A stretch of DNA of 6,038 bases, taken from Burkholderiales bacterium. Lineage in GTDB: Bacteria > Pseudomonadota > Gammaproteobacteria > Burkholderiales > Casimicrobiaceae. Below, one piece after another: positions 5,960 to 6,038 of this stretch (position 1 is the stretch's first letter; the number at the start of each line of letters is the position of its first letter). The notes below the pieces were generated by a model that worked only from the letters and a program-made list of their open reading frames with translations, was not told the origin of the DNA and ran no database searches. The stretch covers positions 1-6,038 of the forward strand of contig JANXNO010000124.1 in NCBI GenBank assembly GCA_025354075.1, in the 5' to 3' direction. The translations under genes were made by a program, and so were the position numbers.

Positions 5960-6038
5960 ATGAAAAATAATCTACTCATCAACACACTTTTCACGATCCT
6001 CGTAGCGGTCTGTTGCGCCATTCAGTCCATGAGCGCCG
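5960..6038 (+). CDS. N terminus of an exported protein (partial, function unknown)
   Basis: The frame begins MKNNLLINTLFTILVAVCCA and continues with IQSMSA before the window ends, giving 26 visible residues. A short basic/polar start, a hydrophobic core (LFTILVAVCCA) and small residues near the end are typical of a Sec signal peptide. It follows the receptor by 53 bases in the same direction, so it is probably in the same operon and could be a periplasmic partner in the metal uptake locus. The Shine-Dalgarno is poor (the bases before ATG read GAATACCACC). The lack of a clear ribosome-binding site and the short visible length limit confidence. No family can be assigned. Confidence 0.6.
   Translation, partial: MKNNLLINTLFTILVAVCCAIQSMSA

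Overview
This window looks like chromosomal DNA from a betaproteobacterium, probably Burkholderiales or a relative. I infer this from the wording of IscS, IscU and IscR and from the moderate GC content; no rRNA or other definitive marker is present. Two unrelated metal-related blocks lie side by side.

Bases 1-2271, read on the minus strand, are the head of a housekeeping isc (iron-sulfur cluster) operon in the order iscR, iscS, iscU. IscU, the scaffold, is cut by the window edge. All diagnostic residues are present: C92/C98/C104/H107 in IscR, H102/D178/K204/C326 in IscS, and C37/D39/C64 in IscU. Upstream of iscR is a clear sigma70-type promoter (TTGACT, 17 bp, TATTAT) overlain by two abutting 25-bp sites resembling the IscR type 1 operator. 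This fits classic autorepression by [2Fe-2S]-IscR. The iscS-iscU gap holds a small REP-like palindrome whose transcribed strand also carries a four-run G-quadruplex motif.

Bases 2383-6038 appear to be a nickel (or related transition metal) uptake locus. nikR, a nickel-responsive ribbon-helix-helix regulator with an unusual histidine-rich C-terminal tail, lies on the minus strand. An 82-bp gap separates it from a divergently read small secreted/membrane protein of the DUF2946 type with an HCPFC motif. A 215-bp intergenic region with strong and partly mutually exclusive inverted repeats follows, and then a TonB-dependent outer-membrane receptor. The receptor is complete in content (about 772 residues when restored) but is broken by a single-base frameshift near 4287-4289. 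The window ends in the signal peptide of another exported protein.

Inferred logic: NikR senses intracellular Ni(II) and probably controls the divergent receptor locus, with the receptor bringing metal through the outer membrane. The metal specificity comes from gene neighbourhood, not from the receptor sequence itself. The most unusual items are the receptor frameshift, the NikR His-rich tail, and the 27-bp dyad with competing hairpins in front of the receptor.
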